NCBI RefSeq assembly: GCF_002000545.1
Contig: NZ_MLHL01000002.1
Coordinates: 1-46,088 of the forward strand
DNA: 46,088 bases
Direction: 5' to 3'
Source: Rodentibacter trehalosifermentans
Lineage (GTDB): Bacteria > Pseudomonadota > Gammaproteobacteria > Enterobacterales > Pasteurellaceae
The notes below the pieces were generated by a model. It was given only the letters and a program-made list of their open reading frames with translations, ran no database searches and was not told the origin of the DNA. Both the position numbers and the translations under genes were made by a program. This document shows positions 16,043 through 24,286 of this stretch, in pieces. How positions within the stretch are numbered: the first letter of the stretch is position 1; the number at the start of each line of letters is the position of its first letter.

Positions 16043-16327
16043 TTATTCAACAACATATTGTTGATATTCAGGGTGTTTTTCAATATAGCCTTTCACCACC
16101 GGGCAAACAGGCTTAATTTTTAAACCCTTGGCAATGGCATCGTCTAAGACATATTTCACCAAGAAACTCGCGATTCCTCTTCCGCCTAGTGCTTCAGGAA
16201 CAAAGGTACTGACATAAGCAATCCCTCCTTCAAATCGCTCGTATTTTTCGTAAGCAATATGCCCTTCTTCGTGAATTTCAAAACGGTTTAAAGCCGAATT
16301 ATCAATAACATTATAGTGCTTTGTCAT
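16043..16327 (-). CDS. small GNAT-type N-acetyltransferase, second of tandem pair
   Basis: A 94-residue single-domain acetyltransferase of the short YjdJ/GTN1 type. The acetyl-CoA loop is VPEALGGRGIASFLVKYVLDDA (pattern GGRGIA) near residues 44-65, followed by KIKPVCPVVKGYIEKHPEY, typical of the family. Substrates are unknown; members may acetylate small molecules or protein amines in the cytoplasm. It follows a second copy of the same family by nine bases, so both are in one operon. The two proteins share the fold and motif but little other sequence, so they are old paralogues rather than a recent duplication. Confidence 0.87.
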   Translation of the reverse strand: MTKHYNVIDNSALNRFEIHEEGHIAYEKYERFEGGIAYVSTFVPEALGGRGIASFLVKYVLDDAIAKGLKIKPVCPVVKGYIEKHPEYQQYVVE

Positions 16328-16336
16328 AGGTTATCC

Positions 16337-16624
16337 TTAGCTGTGTAATACATCACGGATTGATTCATCTTTGACAAAAACAGATTTCGCATAAGGGCAT
16401 AATGGAAGGATTTTCACCTGTTTTTCACGGGCAAATTTAACGGCTTGATCTAACATTGTCCGTCCAACACCTCTGCCATTAAAACCTTCTTCTACACCGG
16501 TGTGATCGATAATAAACATTGTCGATCCCGCCCAAGTGTAAGTCATCTCACCTGCTTGAACATTGCCTTCTTTGGCAATAAATGCACCATGTTTGCCATC
16601 ATCTTTTTGTTCAACTGTAAACAT
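16337..16624 (-). CDS. small GNAT-type N-acetyltransferase, first of tandem pair
   Basis: A 95-residue acetyltransferase of the short YjdJ/GTN1 type. The acetyl-CoA motif is VEEGFNGRGVGRTMLDQAV (near residues 43-61) and the C-terminal part is KILPLCPYAKSVFVKD, with the conserved cysteine-proline. The ribosome site is GAGGAGCA. It is the promoter-proximal gene of a two-gene unit. The upstream 160 bases hold a REPIN-like repeat and no other gene; secF lies beyond on the same strand. Confidence 0.87.
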   Translation of the reverse strand: MFTVEQKDDGKHGAFIAKEGNVQAGEMTYTWAGSTMFIIDHTGVEEGFNGRGVGRTMLDQAVKFAREKQVKILPLCPYAKSVFVKDESIRDVLHS

Positions 16625-16648
16625 AATTGCTCCTCATCTAAAATAGCG

Positions 16649-16720
16649 AGGGATGCACTGCGTGCATCCATAATAACATATTGAAATTACTTGATTTTTA
16701 TAGAGGACACAGTGTGTCCC
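16649..16720 (-). repeat. REPIN-like repeat, copy in the secF/GNAT gap
   Basis: Two small palindromes, GGATGCAC TGC GTGCATCC at the left and GGACACA G TGTGTCC at the right, flank a spacer of about 35 bases. The spacer, read on the minus strand, matches the one at 28209-28238. The outer terminal repeat seen in other copies is not recognisable here. Confidence 0.65.
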
Positions 16721-16782
16721 GTCCCTTCTTTTGTGGATTTATTCCATTGCGTGAGAAAACTCACCCATTTTCGACCGCACTT

Positions 16783-17757
16783 TTAAGGCAGTTCATCGAC
16801 TTCCTTATCCACTTTAGGAGGGATCATATGTTCACGTCTTAACCCCACATCATAAGCAACGGCAATGGCAACGAAAATTGAGGAATAAGTACCAAAACCA
16901 ATCCCAACCAATAAGGCTAGGGAAAAGTTATGAATAGAAGGCCCACCAAAGAAAAAAAGTGCCACGACAACAATTAATGTGGTCGCAGAGGTCATAATGG
17001 TTCTTGATAAGGTTTGTGTGAGAGAGATATCAATAATATCAAGGGTATCTAATCGTCTGATTTTACGGAAATTTTCACGCACACGGTCGAATACCACGAT
17101 ACTATCGTTAATGGAATACCCCACCACTGAAAGAATTGCGGCAACAAAGGTGAGATCCATTTCCACCTGTAATGCGGAGAACACCCCAAGGGTAATCACC
17201 ACATCGTGGGCAAGAGACACAATGCCTCCAAAACCCAAACGCCACTCAAAACGGGAGCCGATGTAAATGAGCATCATCGCAAGGGTGGCAAGGGTGGCAT
17301 ACACCGCACCTTGAGCCAGCTCTTCACCGACATTAGGCCCGACAAATTCAATACTTTTAATCTGAATTGCTGAATCCAATTCAACCAACATGGCTTTGAT
17401 ACGATCACCGATACCGGCATCATTATCTGTTGCCGGTAAACGGATCATCACATCTTGAACCGATCCGGTTGTTTGTACTATCGGGCTTTCAATGCCATTT
17501 TCTTTTAACTTACCGCGGATTTGTTCAAGGTTGGCAGGTTGTGAAAAATGCGTATCAAATACCACCCCGCCGGTAAAATCTAACCCCCAGTTAAACCCTT
17601 TTGTAACAATAAAAAACAGGGAAACGGCCATCAGCAAAGCGGAAACAAGATATCCCCATTTGCGAACTTTCATAAATTCCGTTAAGGGAAAAGGGAGTTT
17701 AATACCATTAATTTCTTTGATGAGATGTCCGTTTTTATCTCTTGCAAAAAGTGCCAT
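16783..17757 (-). CDS. secF: protein translocase subunit SecF
   Basis: A 324-residue inner-membrane protein with six membrane segments. It has the SecF hallmarks: GLDFTGGVVFDTHF near residue 50, the periplasmic P1-like domain, VGYSINDSIVVFDRVREN near 215 and TSATTLIVVVALFFFGG near 255. With SecD and YajC it uses the proton gradient to help pull secreted proteins through SecYEG. The ATG at 17757 follows GAGGTGACT; a GTG six bases earlier is less likely. It follows secD by 11 bases. Its stop codon runs into an exact uptake signal. Confidence 0.96.
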   Translation of the reverse strand: MALFARDKNGHLIKEINGIKLPFPLTEFMKVRKWGYLVSALLMAVSLFFIVTKGFNWGLDFTGGVVFDTHFSQPANLEQIRGKLKENGIESPIVQTTGSVQDVMIRLPATDNDAGIGDRIKAMLVELDSAIQIKSIEFVGPNVGEELAQGAVYATLATLAMMLIYIGSRFEWRLGFGGIVSLAHDVVITLGVFSALQVEMDLTFVAAILSVVGYSINDSIVVFDRVRENFRKIRRLDTLDIIDISLTQTLSRTIMTSATTLIVVVALFFFGGPSIHNFSLALLVGIGFGTYSSIFVAIAVAYDVGLRREHMIPPKVDKEVDELP

Positions 17758-17768
17758 AGTCACCTCAA

Positions 17769-19619
17769 TTAAATTGAAAGTTTTTCAACACGTTTACCGC
17801 CATAAATGAGATTTACAAGCGCACGCGTTCCGGTAATTGCGGTAAACATTGAAATTGCTACCCCTAAAGAAAGGGTGATAGCAAAGCCTTGAATTGGCCC
17901 CGTTCCCACCGCATAAAGAATGATTGCCGTTAGAATGGTGGTTAAATTCGCATCAAAAATCGAGGTAAACGCACCGTTATAACCTTCGTTAATCGCCTGC
18001 TGAACCGGACGACCATTACGGATTTCTTCTTTAATACGCTCAAAAATGAGTACGTTAGCATCCACAGACATCCCTAATGTGAGAACGATACCGGCAATCC
18101 CCGGCATAGATAAAGTTGCCCCCGGAAGAATAGACATTAATCCGACCAACAATACAATGTTAATCACCATTGCAAGGCTTGCGATAACACCAAACAATTT
18201 ATAATAAAACAGCATAAATACGATGACGGCAATCAGCCCCCAGAAGCTGGCATTTAGCCCTTGTTCCACATTTTGCGCCCCTAATGATGGGCCGATTGTA
18301 CGCTCTTCCACAATTTGTATTGGTGCAATTAACGCCCCGGCTTTTAATAACGTGGAAAGATTATTGGCCTCCGCCATGCTATCCACCCCGGTAATTTGGA
18401 AATTTGCACCAAAGCGTCCTTGAATAGTTGCGACATTAATCACTTCTTCACTTTTTTCAAGAATGGTTTTCCCGTTTTCGTCTTTTTTACCGTTGTCTTT
18501 GTATTCAACATAAAGGGTTGCCATCGGTTTTTTATAGTATTTTTTGGTGAGTTGCAACATCTGTTCCCCACCTTCACTATCTAATGTTACGCTCACTTGT
18601 GGTGTGCCCGATTGCTGATCCAATGCGGCACTGGAATTAATAATGTGTTCGCCGCCTAAAGAAGGGCGTTTTAATAACACCACCGGCTGACCATGACGGT
18701 TATATTTCACCTCGGAATCTGCTGGCAAAATCCCCCGTGTAGCGGCTTCCGCATTCACATTTTGATTTACCATACGGAACTCAAGGGTTGCCGTGGCACC
18801 AAGAATTTCTTTCGCACGAGCGGTATCTTGCACACCCGGTAATTCAATCACGATACGTTCAGCCCCTTGGCGTTGAATTACCGCTTCAGCGACCCCTAAT
18901 TCCGAAACACGTTTACGCAAAATTGTTAAGTTCTGTTCAATGGCTAAATCGCGAGCTTCATTAAGTGCGGTCGTTGAAAGAGATAAATTTAATGTATCGT
19001 TAGCCGAATCTGTCACATCTAAAGTCGGATGAGATTGGCGGATAATGCGTGCGGCTTTTGAAAGCTGATCCGGATTTGCAAGGGTAACTGTCGTACCAAA
19101 ATTCTCGGCATTTTTAATCCCTGTATATTGGATTTTTTCCTTGCGAAGTTCATTGCGTAAGGTGTCTTGTAGTTGCTCTTGACGTTTTGCCAGTGCGGAA
19201 TTCATATCCACTTCCATTAAAAAACGCACGCCGCCACGTAAATCCAAGCCCCATTTCATCGGGTTTGCGCCAATACTGCTTAACCAAGCCGGTGTTGCCG
19301 GCGCCAAATTTAATGCAGTGGTATAGTTATTACCGAGTTTTTCAGCAATTTTATCTTTCGCAAGCAACTGATCATCCGTATTATTGAAACGGGCTAAAAT
19401 AGAACCCTGCTCAAGAATGATGGATTTAGTTGGAAGATTATTGGTTTTTAAAACCTCTTGAACTTGCCCTAATGTTGCGGTGGTAGCTTGTTGTCCGCGC
19501 GTGCCTGAAATTTGCACCGCAGGATCTTCGCCATAAATATTTGGAAGAGAGTATAAAACACCAATGGCGACCACGAGGATCACCATTAGATTCTTCCATA
19601 ACGGGTAACGATTTAGCAT
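17769..19619 (-). CDS. secD: protein translocase subunit SecD
   Basis: The 616-residue protein is full length for SecD. It has an N-terminal membrane anchor, the GLDLRGGVRFLMEVD motif near residue 123, a large periplasmic region with RIVIELPGVQD near 249, and five C-terminal membrane helices with GMSVDANVLIFERIKEE near 517. SecD and SecF form a complex that drives late protein translocation. Ribosome site AAAGGGACAG precedes the ATG. It lies between yajC and secF, the normal order, although the tgt gene often found upstream is replaced here by yeiH. Confidence 0.97.
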   Translation of the reverse strand: MLNRYPLWKNLMVILVVAIGVLYSLPNIYGEDPAVQISGTRGQQATTATLGQVQEVLKTNNLPTKSIILEQGSILARFNNTDDQLLAKDKIAEKLGNNYTTALNLAPATPAWLSSIGANPMKWGLDLRGGVRFLMEVDMNSALAKRQEQLQDTLRNELRKEKIQYTGIKNAENFGTTVTLANPDQLSKAARIIRQSHPTLDVTDSANDTLNLSLSTTALNEARDLAIEQNLTILRKRVSELGVAEAVIQRQGAERIVIELPGVQDTARAKEILGATATLEFRMVNQNVNAEAATRGILPADSEVKYNRHGQPVVLLKRPSLGGEHIINSSAALDQQSGTPQVSVTLDSEGGEQMLQLTKKYYKKPMATLYVEYKDNGKKDENGKTILEKSEEVINVATIQGRFGANFQITGVDSMAEANNLSTLLKAGALIAPIQIVEERTIGPSLGAQNVEQGLNASFWGLIAVIVFMLFYYKLFGVIASLAMVINIVLLVGLMSILPGATLSMPGIAGIVLTLGMSVDANVLIFERIKEEIRNGRPVQQAINEGYNGAFTSIFDANLTTILTAIILYAVGTGPIQGFAITLSLGVAISMFTAITGTRALVNLIYGGKRVEKLSI

Positions 19620-19643
19620 AGCTGTCCCTTTAGGAATAAAAAA

Positions 19644-19937
19644 TTAAAGCGTTTTTACCGAACCTTTTGGAAGGATTGTAACAATATAGTTGCGGTTGAT
19701 TGTGATCTCTGTCGTTTCATTTAATGCGATCACTACACTGTTATTGTCTTCAACCACTTTAGTGATTTTTCCCATTAAACCACCGGCGGTTAATACCTCA
19801 CTGCCTTTGGCTAATTCAGACATTAATTTTTTGTGTTCTTTATTACGTTTCGCTTGCGGGCGATAAATCATAAAGTAAAAAATTAAACCAAAAATCACGA
19901 AAATCATTAACGTTGACATTGGACTTTGAGCTTCCAT
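19644..19937 (-). CDS. yajC: Sec translocase accessory subunit YajC
   Basis: A 97-residue protein with one membrane helix (about residues 7-24, MSTLMIFVIFGLIFYFMIYRPQ) and a basic cytosolic domain with the conserved RPQAKRNKEHKKLMSELAKG and GGLMGKITKV segments. YajC associates with SecDF-YidC at the inner membrane. The start has an AAGGAAAA ribosome site. It is the first gene of yajC-secD-secF, with 24 bases to secD. About 160 bases upstream separate it from yeiH on the same strand; I see no clear terminator in that gap. Confidence 0.95.
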   Translation of the reverse strand: MEAQSPMSTLMIFVIFGLIFYFMIYRPQAKRNKEHKKLMSELAKGSEVLTAGGLMGKITKVVEDNNSVVIALNETTEITINRNYIVTILPKGSVKTL

Positions 19938-20101
19938 TTGATGTTTTCCTTATAAAATTTAAGTTGAAAATTGGGCGATAAAATACCATAAATCGCACAA
20001 AATGTGAAAAGCATATTAAGTTAATTACATAATTTACGGTAATCCCTCTTCTCAATCGCCTTATTCTTGTTATTTCAAATCCTATCGCTTTTGCTACCGT
20101 A

Positions 20102-21109
20102 TCAACCTAATAAATGATAAAGCAGTAAATTCACACCAAATCCACCGACAACCAGCCATATAAAGACGAACGCACCTAATAAAAGTGGTTTAAATCCAGC
20201 CTGTTTTACCGTACTTATATTCGTTGTCAGTCCTAGTCCTGCCATGGCAGCCATTAACAAAAAGGTATCAATTTGAACCAATATACTCACCCATTCGGTA
20301 GGTAATAAGTTAAACGAATTAAACACGGCAACAAGGATAAACATCAGTGCAAAATAAGGAATTGAAATAGCGTGCTTTTGTCTTTCATCTTTGTGTAGAA
20401 AATAAGATAAGGCAAGCAAAAAAGGGGCAAGCATCATCACCCGTATCATTTTTGACACCACTGCAATATCTGCGACGACCGGGTTGATATTGCTCCCTGC
20501 CGCATAGACTTGGGCGACTTCATGCACGGAAGAACCAATGTAAATACCAAATTGATGCGGATTAATAAAATCAATCAAAATCGGGTAAAGAACAGGATAT
20601 AAAAACATAGAAATCGTGCCGAAAATAACAATTAACGCCACGGCGACAGAAACCTTATAAGAAGGGGCTTTTACTACCGGTTCGCTCGCAATAATCGCAG
20701 CCGCACCACAAATACTGCATCCTGCACCGGTAAGCAAAACGATTTGTTTATCAATTTTCAAGATCTTAATACCAATCCAGCAGGTGATAAAAAACGTCAA
20801 TATCAACATTACGGCATCCGCTAATACGGCATTTACGCCGACTTGTCCGATATCTTGTAGGGTAATTCTAAAACCATACAAAATGATACCAAGGCGGAGC
20901 AATTTTCCTTTTGCGAAGGTCACGCCAAGATGTGTAAAATTTTCGATTTTATGATAGAACGTATTGCCACACAAAATCCCAATGACAATCGCTAAGGTTA
21001 ATGCACTGATATTTAGTGTCATTAGCCATTCACTATGGCTTATTAAAAAGGCAATGGCAGTAATCACGAATACCAAAACCAATCCCAAAATTAAGTTTAA
21101 ATTTTTCAT
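20102..21109 (-). CDS. yeiH: YeiH-family (UPF0324) putative anion exporter
   Basis: A 335-residue membrane protein with about ten helices. GAGCSICGAAAIIASEPVVKA near residue 128 and GSSVHEVAQVYAAG near 193 are the signature segments of the YeiH/UPF0324 family. The family is often annotated as sulfate exporter, but its transport activity is poorly tested. The ATG is followed by KNLNLILGLVLVF with no other good start. No LysR partner (YeiE in enterics) lies nearby. The upstream gap of about 300 bases is A/T-rich and should hold its promoter. Confidence 0.85.
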   Translation of the reverse strand: MKNLNLILGLVLVFVITAIAFLISHSEWLMTLNISALTLAIVIGILCGNTFYHKIENFTHLGVTFAKGKLLRLGIILYGFRITLQDIGQVGVNAVLADAVMLILTFFITCWIGIKILKIDKQIVLLTGAGCSICGAAAIIASEPVVKAPSYKVSVAVALIVIFGTISMFLYPVLYPILIDFINPHQFGIYIGSSVHEVAQVYAAGSNINPVVADIAVVSKMIRVMMLAPFLLALSYFLHKDERQKHAISIPYFALMFILVAVFNSFNLLPTEWVSILVQIDTFLLMAAMAGLGLTTNISTVKQAGFKPLLLGAFVFIWLVVGGFGVNLLLYHLLG

Positions 21110-21416
21110 TACACTTCATCTCTTTAGGTTAAAACCACACTACAATAACGAATTTAATTGATAAGTAAAATTCATTATAGTTATTTTAATTGCCGGATGT
21201 TATCCAATTAAGAGGGATTGAAGGAAATAAATCAATGCGTTGAATATGGAAACCCTTTAGGTTGCCTAGCAATTATGGATTAGAGTTTTTTGGTATATAA
21301 AATTATATGATGGAAAAGTAGAGCTGTACCTAATCAGCTGAAGATTCTCATTCAACCTTTAGAATATAGCTCAAAAGAATATAGCTCAAAGTGCGGTCAT
21401 TTTTAGGTGTGTTTTT
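21110..21416. other. intergenic gap of about 300 bases
   Basis: No gene is visible here. The gap is A/T-rich and holds the presumed yeiH promoter, a 15-base tandem duplication at 21361-21390 and one exact uptake signal at 21389-21397. No terminator hairpin stands out. Confidence 0.7.
21361..21390. repeat. two perfect tandem copies of a 15-base unit
   Basis: AGAATATAGCTCAAA occurs twice without interruption. The second copy runs directly into an uptake signal (AAAGTGCGGTC). Confidence 0.9.
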
Positions 21417-21786
21417 TTAATTTTTATCCAAATCTAAATCCGCTTTATATTCAATACGTCCATTTCCTTTTTGTTCAATAGATACATCCAATTCGTGATC
21501 ACCGCGTTTAAATTTTAAATCGGCATCATCACGTTCAATTTCAGATTCGACAAGATGGAAACCTCGGTTTTTTGCGTGTTGAATCACACGTTTTGCCAAT
21601 GGGCGAACATCATTACCCTGTAAGCGATACTCGACCTCATACTCACCATTTCCTTGTTTATCCATTTTGATTAATTTAGCATTACTTGGTTGATAAATAT
21701 CACGAGGTGCAGAAGCTGCAAATACTGAGGTAGAAGTCAAACCGATAACTGTTGCTAAAAAAGTGGCGGTCAATGTTTTTTTTCAT
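21417..21786 (-). CDS. small secreted protein with an apparent +1 frameshift in the signal peptide
   Basis: I do not recognise the family. The body is about 95 charged residues with strand-like repeats (GEYEVEYRLQ, ADLKFKRGDHELDVSIEQ, GRIEYKADLDLD). The ATG at 21786 has an ideal AGGA site six bases away but is followed by eight A; in that frame translation stops after 28 codons. Removing one A gives M-K-K-T-L-T-A-T-F-L-A-T-V-I-G-L-T-S-T-S-V-F-A, a textbook Sec signal peptide in frame with the rest. Alternatively, removing the extra C in TTGACCGCCACTTT restores both the frame and an uptake signal. The only in-frame start without a shift is a TTG at 21773 with no ribosome site. It may be a slippery gene, a fresh pseudogene or a sequencing error. 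Confidence 0.65.
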
Positions 21787-21797
21787 AAAAAATCCTA

Positions 21798-22025
21798 CTA
21801 CGGGCAAGCGTGCTTTGAACGCTTGCGAAGAATAAATGAACGATCCTCATTTTGTTGGCAAATACAGTTTAAGGTTTCACACAGCTGTTCGATTTCCTTC
21901 ACACTGCTTTCCGTTGAAATGAGTACCAATAACCTATCGTCTTCCTCGAGGGTTGCCAGCGCTTTTTTTATCATCAGCAACGGCAAAGGGCAGCGATAAT
22001 TTTGCGTATCAAGTTGATAATCCAT
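21798..22025 (-). CDS. TusA/SirA-like sulfur carrier family protein
   Basis: A 75-residue protein with the TusA-family CPxP motif: C12 in NYRCPLPLLMIKKALATLEEDD. The family shuttles sulfur on this cysteine or acts as a related redox partner. It is not the canonical TusA in length or ending: its tail RKRSKHACP carries an extra C-terminal cysteine. The start lies only three bases after the hemerythrin gene stop, so they are one translationally coupled unit. TusA-like domains paired with hemerythrins are known from nitric-oxide and iron-sulfur stress contexts, which suggests but does not prove such a role. Confidence 0.82.
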   Translation of the reverse strand: MDYQLDTQNYRCPLPLLMIKKALATLEEDDRLLVLISTESSVKEIEQLCETLNCICQQNEDRSFILRKRSKHACP

Positions 22026-22028
22026 CAC

Positions 22029-22541
22029 TCAAGGATGACGCCGATTTGACATAACTTGACCAATAGAGTTCAATTCCGCTTCGGTCAAATGCTGTTTACC
22101 TAATTCAAAAAGCGGTTCTTCAATCAGAATGTGTTTGTCGTAACCCAACACGAAACGTTGGATTAACGCAGGATCGACAGAAATACTTTCTTGTGTAATT
22201 AAGGCTTCCAATTGTGCTGAAAGCAAACGCCAGTTTTCGTGTAAATCAATATGCTGACGTTCTAATTCCTCCACCTGTGATTGAATTTCAGGTAGTTTTC
22301 GAATTAAAGCCGGAAAGAAATCCTTTTCTTCATCATCGTGATGAAGTGGTGCGGCTTGATTAAAATATTGCAAAATGATTTTTACATCATTCAGTACGGC
22401 TTGGGTTACACCATTTTTCTCTAAATAGCCCGGTAAAATGCTAAGTTGATGGCAAAATCGTTTGACTTTGCTATGGCAGGCATAAAGCATTTCAATAGGT
22501 TCATTCCAACTGGCGAATTGCTGAGGTTCAAGAATTTGCAT
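22029..22541 (-). CDS. hemerythrin HHE cation-binding domain protein
   Basis: A 170-residue four-helix protein. Likely di-iron ligands follow the HHE pattern: H23 in YACHSKVKRFCHQL, H67/H68 with E71/E72 in PLHHDDEEKDFFPAL, H97 and H101 in ERQHIDLHENW, and H137 with E141/E142 in YDKHILIEEPLFEL. Proteins of this type bind oxygen, nitric oxide or iron, and some (YtfE/RIC) repair damaged iron centres. It has no N-terminal ScdA domain, so it is not a standard YtfE. It is directly upstream of the TusA-like gene. Ribosome site AAGGAAAAT precedes the ATG. Confidence 0.88.
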   Translation of the reverse strand: MQILEPQQFASWNEPIEMLYACHSKVKRFCHQLSILPGYLEKNGVTQAVLNDVKIILQYFNQAAPLHHDDEEKDFFPALIRKLPEIQSQVEELERQHIDLHENWRLLSAQLEALITQESISVDPALIQRFVLGYDKHILIEEPLFELGKQHLTEAELNSIGQVMSNRRHP

Positions 22542-22561
22542 AATTTTCCTTGTTTCGAGTG

Positions 22562-22590
22562 AAAAGTGCGGTCAAATTCACCGCACTTTT
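22562..22590 (-). terminator. paired-uptake-signal terminator after rnhA
   Basis: AAAAGTGCGGT and ACCGCACTTTT form a perfect 11-bp stem with a seven-base loop, starting four bases after the rnhA stop on the minus strand. Both arms are exact uptake signals. Confidence 0.85.
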
Positions 22591-22593
22591 ATT

Positions 22594-23058
22594 CTATTCC
22601 GGTTGGTAGCCTTCATCGTTAAGCGTTGGATTGGTGGCACCTTCTTTTGCCAAGGCATCGCAAAGTTCATTTTCACGATGCCCTCTATGCCCTTTCACCC
22701 ATTTCCAGTCTAATTTATGCCGTTGAATGGCATCATCCAGTGCTAACCACAAATCTTGATTTTTTACCGGTTTACCGTTGCTGGTTTTCCAATTATTTTT
22801 TTTCCAATTGGCAATCCATTGAGTGATGCCGTTTTTCATATATTGGCTGTCGCTATAGAGCGTGATTTGGCAAGGCTCTTTCAATGTGTTAAGCGCTTCG
22901 ATGACGGCACGTAATTCCATGCGGTTATTGGTGGTGTTGAAATAGCCTTTGGACAAGGTTTTTTCGTGATTTTTATAACGTAGTAAAATACCGATTCCGC
23001 CCGCACCGGGGTTGCCGAGGCAGGATCCGTCGGTAAAAATTTCAATCTGTTTTTGCAT
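22594..23058 (-). CDS. rnhA: ribonuclease HI
   Basis: A 154-residue RNase HI, the usual length. The catalytic acidic residues D10 ([13 protein letters not shown]), E48 ([11 protein letters not shown]), D70 (LYSDSQYM) and D134 (ELCDALAKE) and the loop H124 (VKGHRGH) are all in place. It cuts RNA in RNA-DNA hybrids, removing R-loops and primers. A longer reading frame reaches 20 codons upstream, but those residues are not typical and would overlap the dnaQ start; ATG at 23058 is preferred. It is divergent from dnaQ across 59 bases, as in H. influenzae and E. coli. Confidence 0.96.
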   Translation of the reverse strand: MQKQIEIFTDGSCLGNPGAGGIGILLRYKNHEKTLSKGYFNTTNNRMELRAVIEALNTLKEPCQITLYSDSQYMKNGITQWIANWKKNNWKTSNGKPVKNQDLWLALDDAIQRHKLDWKWVKGHRGHRENELCDALAKEGATNPTLNDEGYQPE

Positions 23059-23117
23059 AACAAAATCTTTGTTGTGTAAAATGGCGGACATTTTAATGGA
23101 AAGGAATAGGTTGAACA

Positions 23118-23885
23118 ATGATTAATCCAAATCGTCAAATTGTGCTGGACACGGAAACCACGGGGATGAACCAACTTGGTGCGCATTACGAAGGACACGG
23201 TATTATTGAAATTGGCGCGGTGGAATTGATAAACCGCCGTTATACCGGCAATAATTTTCACATTTATATTAATCCTAACCGTCCGGTGGATCCGGAGGCG
23301 ATTAAGGTTCACGGCATTACCGATGAAATGTTGGCGGATAAACCGGAATTTAAAGCTATTGCGCAGGAATTTTTAGATTATATAAAAGGTGCGGAGCTTT
23401 TGATTCACAACGCCCCCTTCGATGTGGGCTTTATGGACTATGAATTTCGTAAGCTTGGGCTTTCGGTGAAAACCGAGGATATTTGTGTGGTGACGGATAC
23501 CTTGCAAATGGCGCGTCAAATGTATCCGGGCAAACGGAACAGTTTAGATGCCTTGTGTGATCGGTTAGGGATTGATAACAGTAAACGAACCTTGCACGGG
23601 GCGTTGTTGGATGCGGAAATTTTAGCGGATGTTTATCTTTCCATGACAGGCGGGCAAACCAGTCTGTTTGATGAAGGGGAGGAAGATATTCCCATTATTG
23701 CCACACCGGAAGGCAATGTGGCGGAATCAATAGAAAGTGCGGTGATTTTTTCTAATAATTTAAAACGCTTACAACCAAATGATGAAGAATTGCAAGCCCA
23801 TTTGGAATTGTTGAAAATGATTAATAAAAAAAGTGATGGAAAATGTTTGTGGGATTTGCGTGTCGGTGATAAATCAGTGCATTAA
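23118..23885 (+). CDS. dnaQ: DNA polymerase III epsilon subunit (proofreading exonuclease)
   Basis: A 255-residue DnaQ. Exo I motif D11-T-E13-TTG, Exo [16 protein letters not shown] near residue 96 and Exo [17 protein letters not shown] (about 160-173) are complete, so the 3'-5' exonuclease should be active. The C-terminal part binds the alpha subunit. It is divergent from rnhA and followed by the tRNA-Asp pair. It carries an exact uptake signal near its end. The GGAATAGG stretch upstream serves as a modest ribosome site. Confidence 0.96.
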   Translation: MINPNRQIVLDTETTGMNQLGAHYEGHGIIEIGAVELINRRYTGNNFHIYINPNRPVDPEAIKVHGITDEMLADKPEFKAIAQEFLDYIKGAELLIHNAPFDVGFMDYEFRKLGLSVKTEDICVVTDTLQMARQMYPGKRNSLDALCDRLGIDNSKRTLHGALLDAEILADVYLSMTGGQTSLFDEGEEDIPIIATPEGNVAESIESAVIFSNNLKRLQPNDEELQAHLELLKMINKKSDGKCLWDLRVGDKSVH

Positions 23886-23918
23886 ATGAACAGCCAAACG
23901 TAAAATGCAAAAAAAAGA

Positions 23919-23947
23919 TTGACGAGATAACAGTGGATCATTATGAT
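23919..23947 (+). promoter_or_regulatory. sigma-70 promoter of the tRNA-Asp genes
   Basis: TTGACG, a 17-base spacer, then TATGAT; the first tRNA begins 15 bases after the -10 element. This is close to the ideal sigma-70 promoter. Confidence 0.85.
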
Positions 23948-23961
23948 ACGCACCACTTAGC

Positions 23962-24038
23962 GGAGTGGTAGTTCAGCTGGTTAGAATACCTGCCTGTCAC
24001 GCAGGGGGTCGCGGGTTCGAGTCCCGTCCATTCCGCCA
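23962..24038 (+). tRNA. tRNA-Asp (GTC), copy 1
   Basis: A 77-base tRNA with encoded CCA. The acceptor GGAGTGG pairs with CCATTCC (one G-T pair), the anticodon loop CTGTCAC carries GTC at 23996-23998, and the T loop is GGGTTCGAGTCCC. It closely resembles the E. coli tRNA-Asp. It is the first of two identical copies 61 bases apart, behind a strong promoter. Confidence 0.98.
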
Positions 24039-24099
24039 ATTTTTCATTTATTCCTCGTTGATGTGTTTGTGAAGATAGATCAATACGAAATAAAACAGC

Positions 24100-24176
24100 G
24101 GAGTGGTAGTTCAGCTGGTTAGAATACCTGCCTGTCACGCAGGGGGTCGCGGGTTCGAGTCCCGTCCATTCCGCCA
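24100..24176 (+). tRNA. tRNA-Asp (GTC), copy 2
   Basis: Identical over its 77 bases to the first copy, anticodon GTC at 24134-24136. No separate promoter is visible, so both are probably made as one precursor, ending at the terminator just downstream. Confidence 0.98.
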
Positions 24177-24196
24177 ATTTTTTCGAAAATCAAAAT

Positions 24197-24219
24197 AGCA
24201 CCTTAAAGGTGCTTTTTTT
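24197..24219 (+). terminator. terminator of the tRNA-Asp unit
   Basis: AGCACCTT and AAGGTGCT form a stem with a one-base loop at most and a run of seven T directly after it, about 20 bases past the second tRNA. Confidence 0.9.
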
Positions 24220-24286
24220 ATGCCCGAGATTTTTATTATAGTCGGATTTTGTCTAATAAGCGGGTGATGAATTGAACTCATTTGTC

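Noticed and set aside
22881-23312. A 143-codon minus-strand frame across the rnhA/dnaQ junction
   Set aside because: It overlaps two firmly identified genes in other frames, has no ribosome site and resembles no family.
23941-24177. A 78-residue minus-strand reading frame with an internal repeat (AEWTGLEPATPCVTGRYSNQLN)
   Set aside because: It is exactly antisense to the two tRNA-Asp genes; this translation is a well-known false protein, and its repeat simply reflects the duplicated tRNA.
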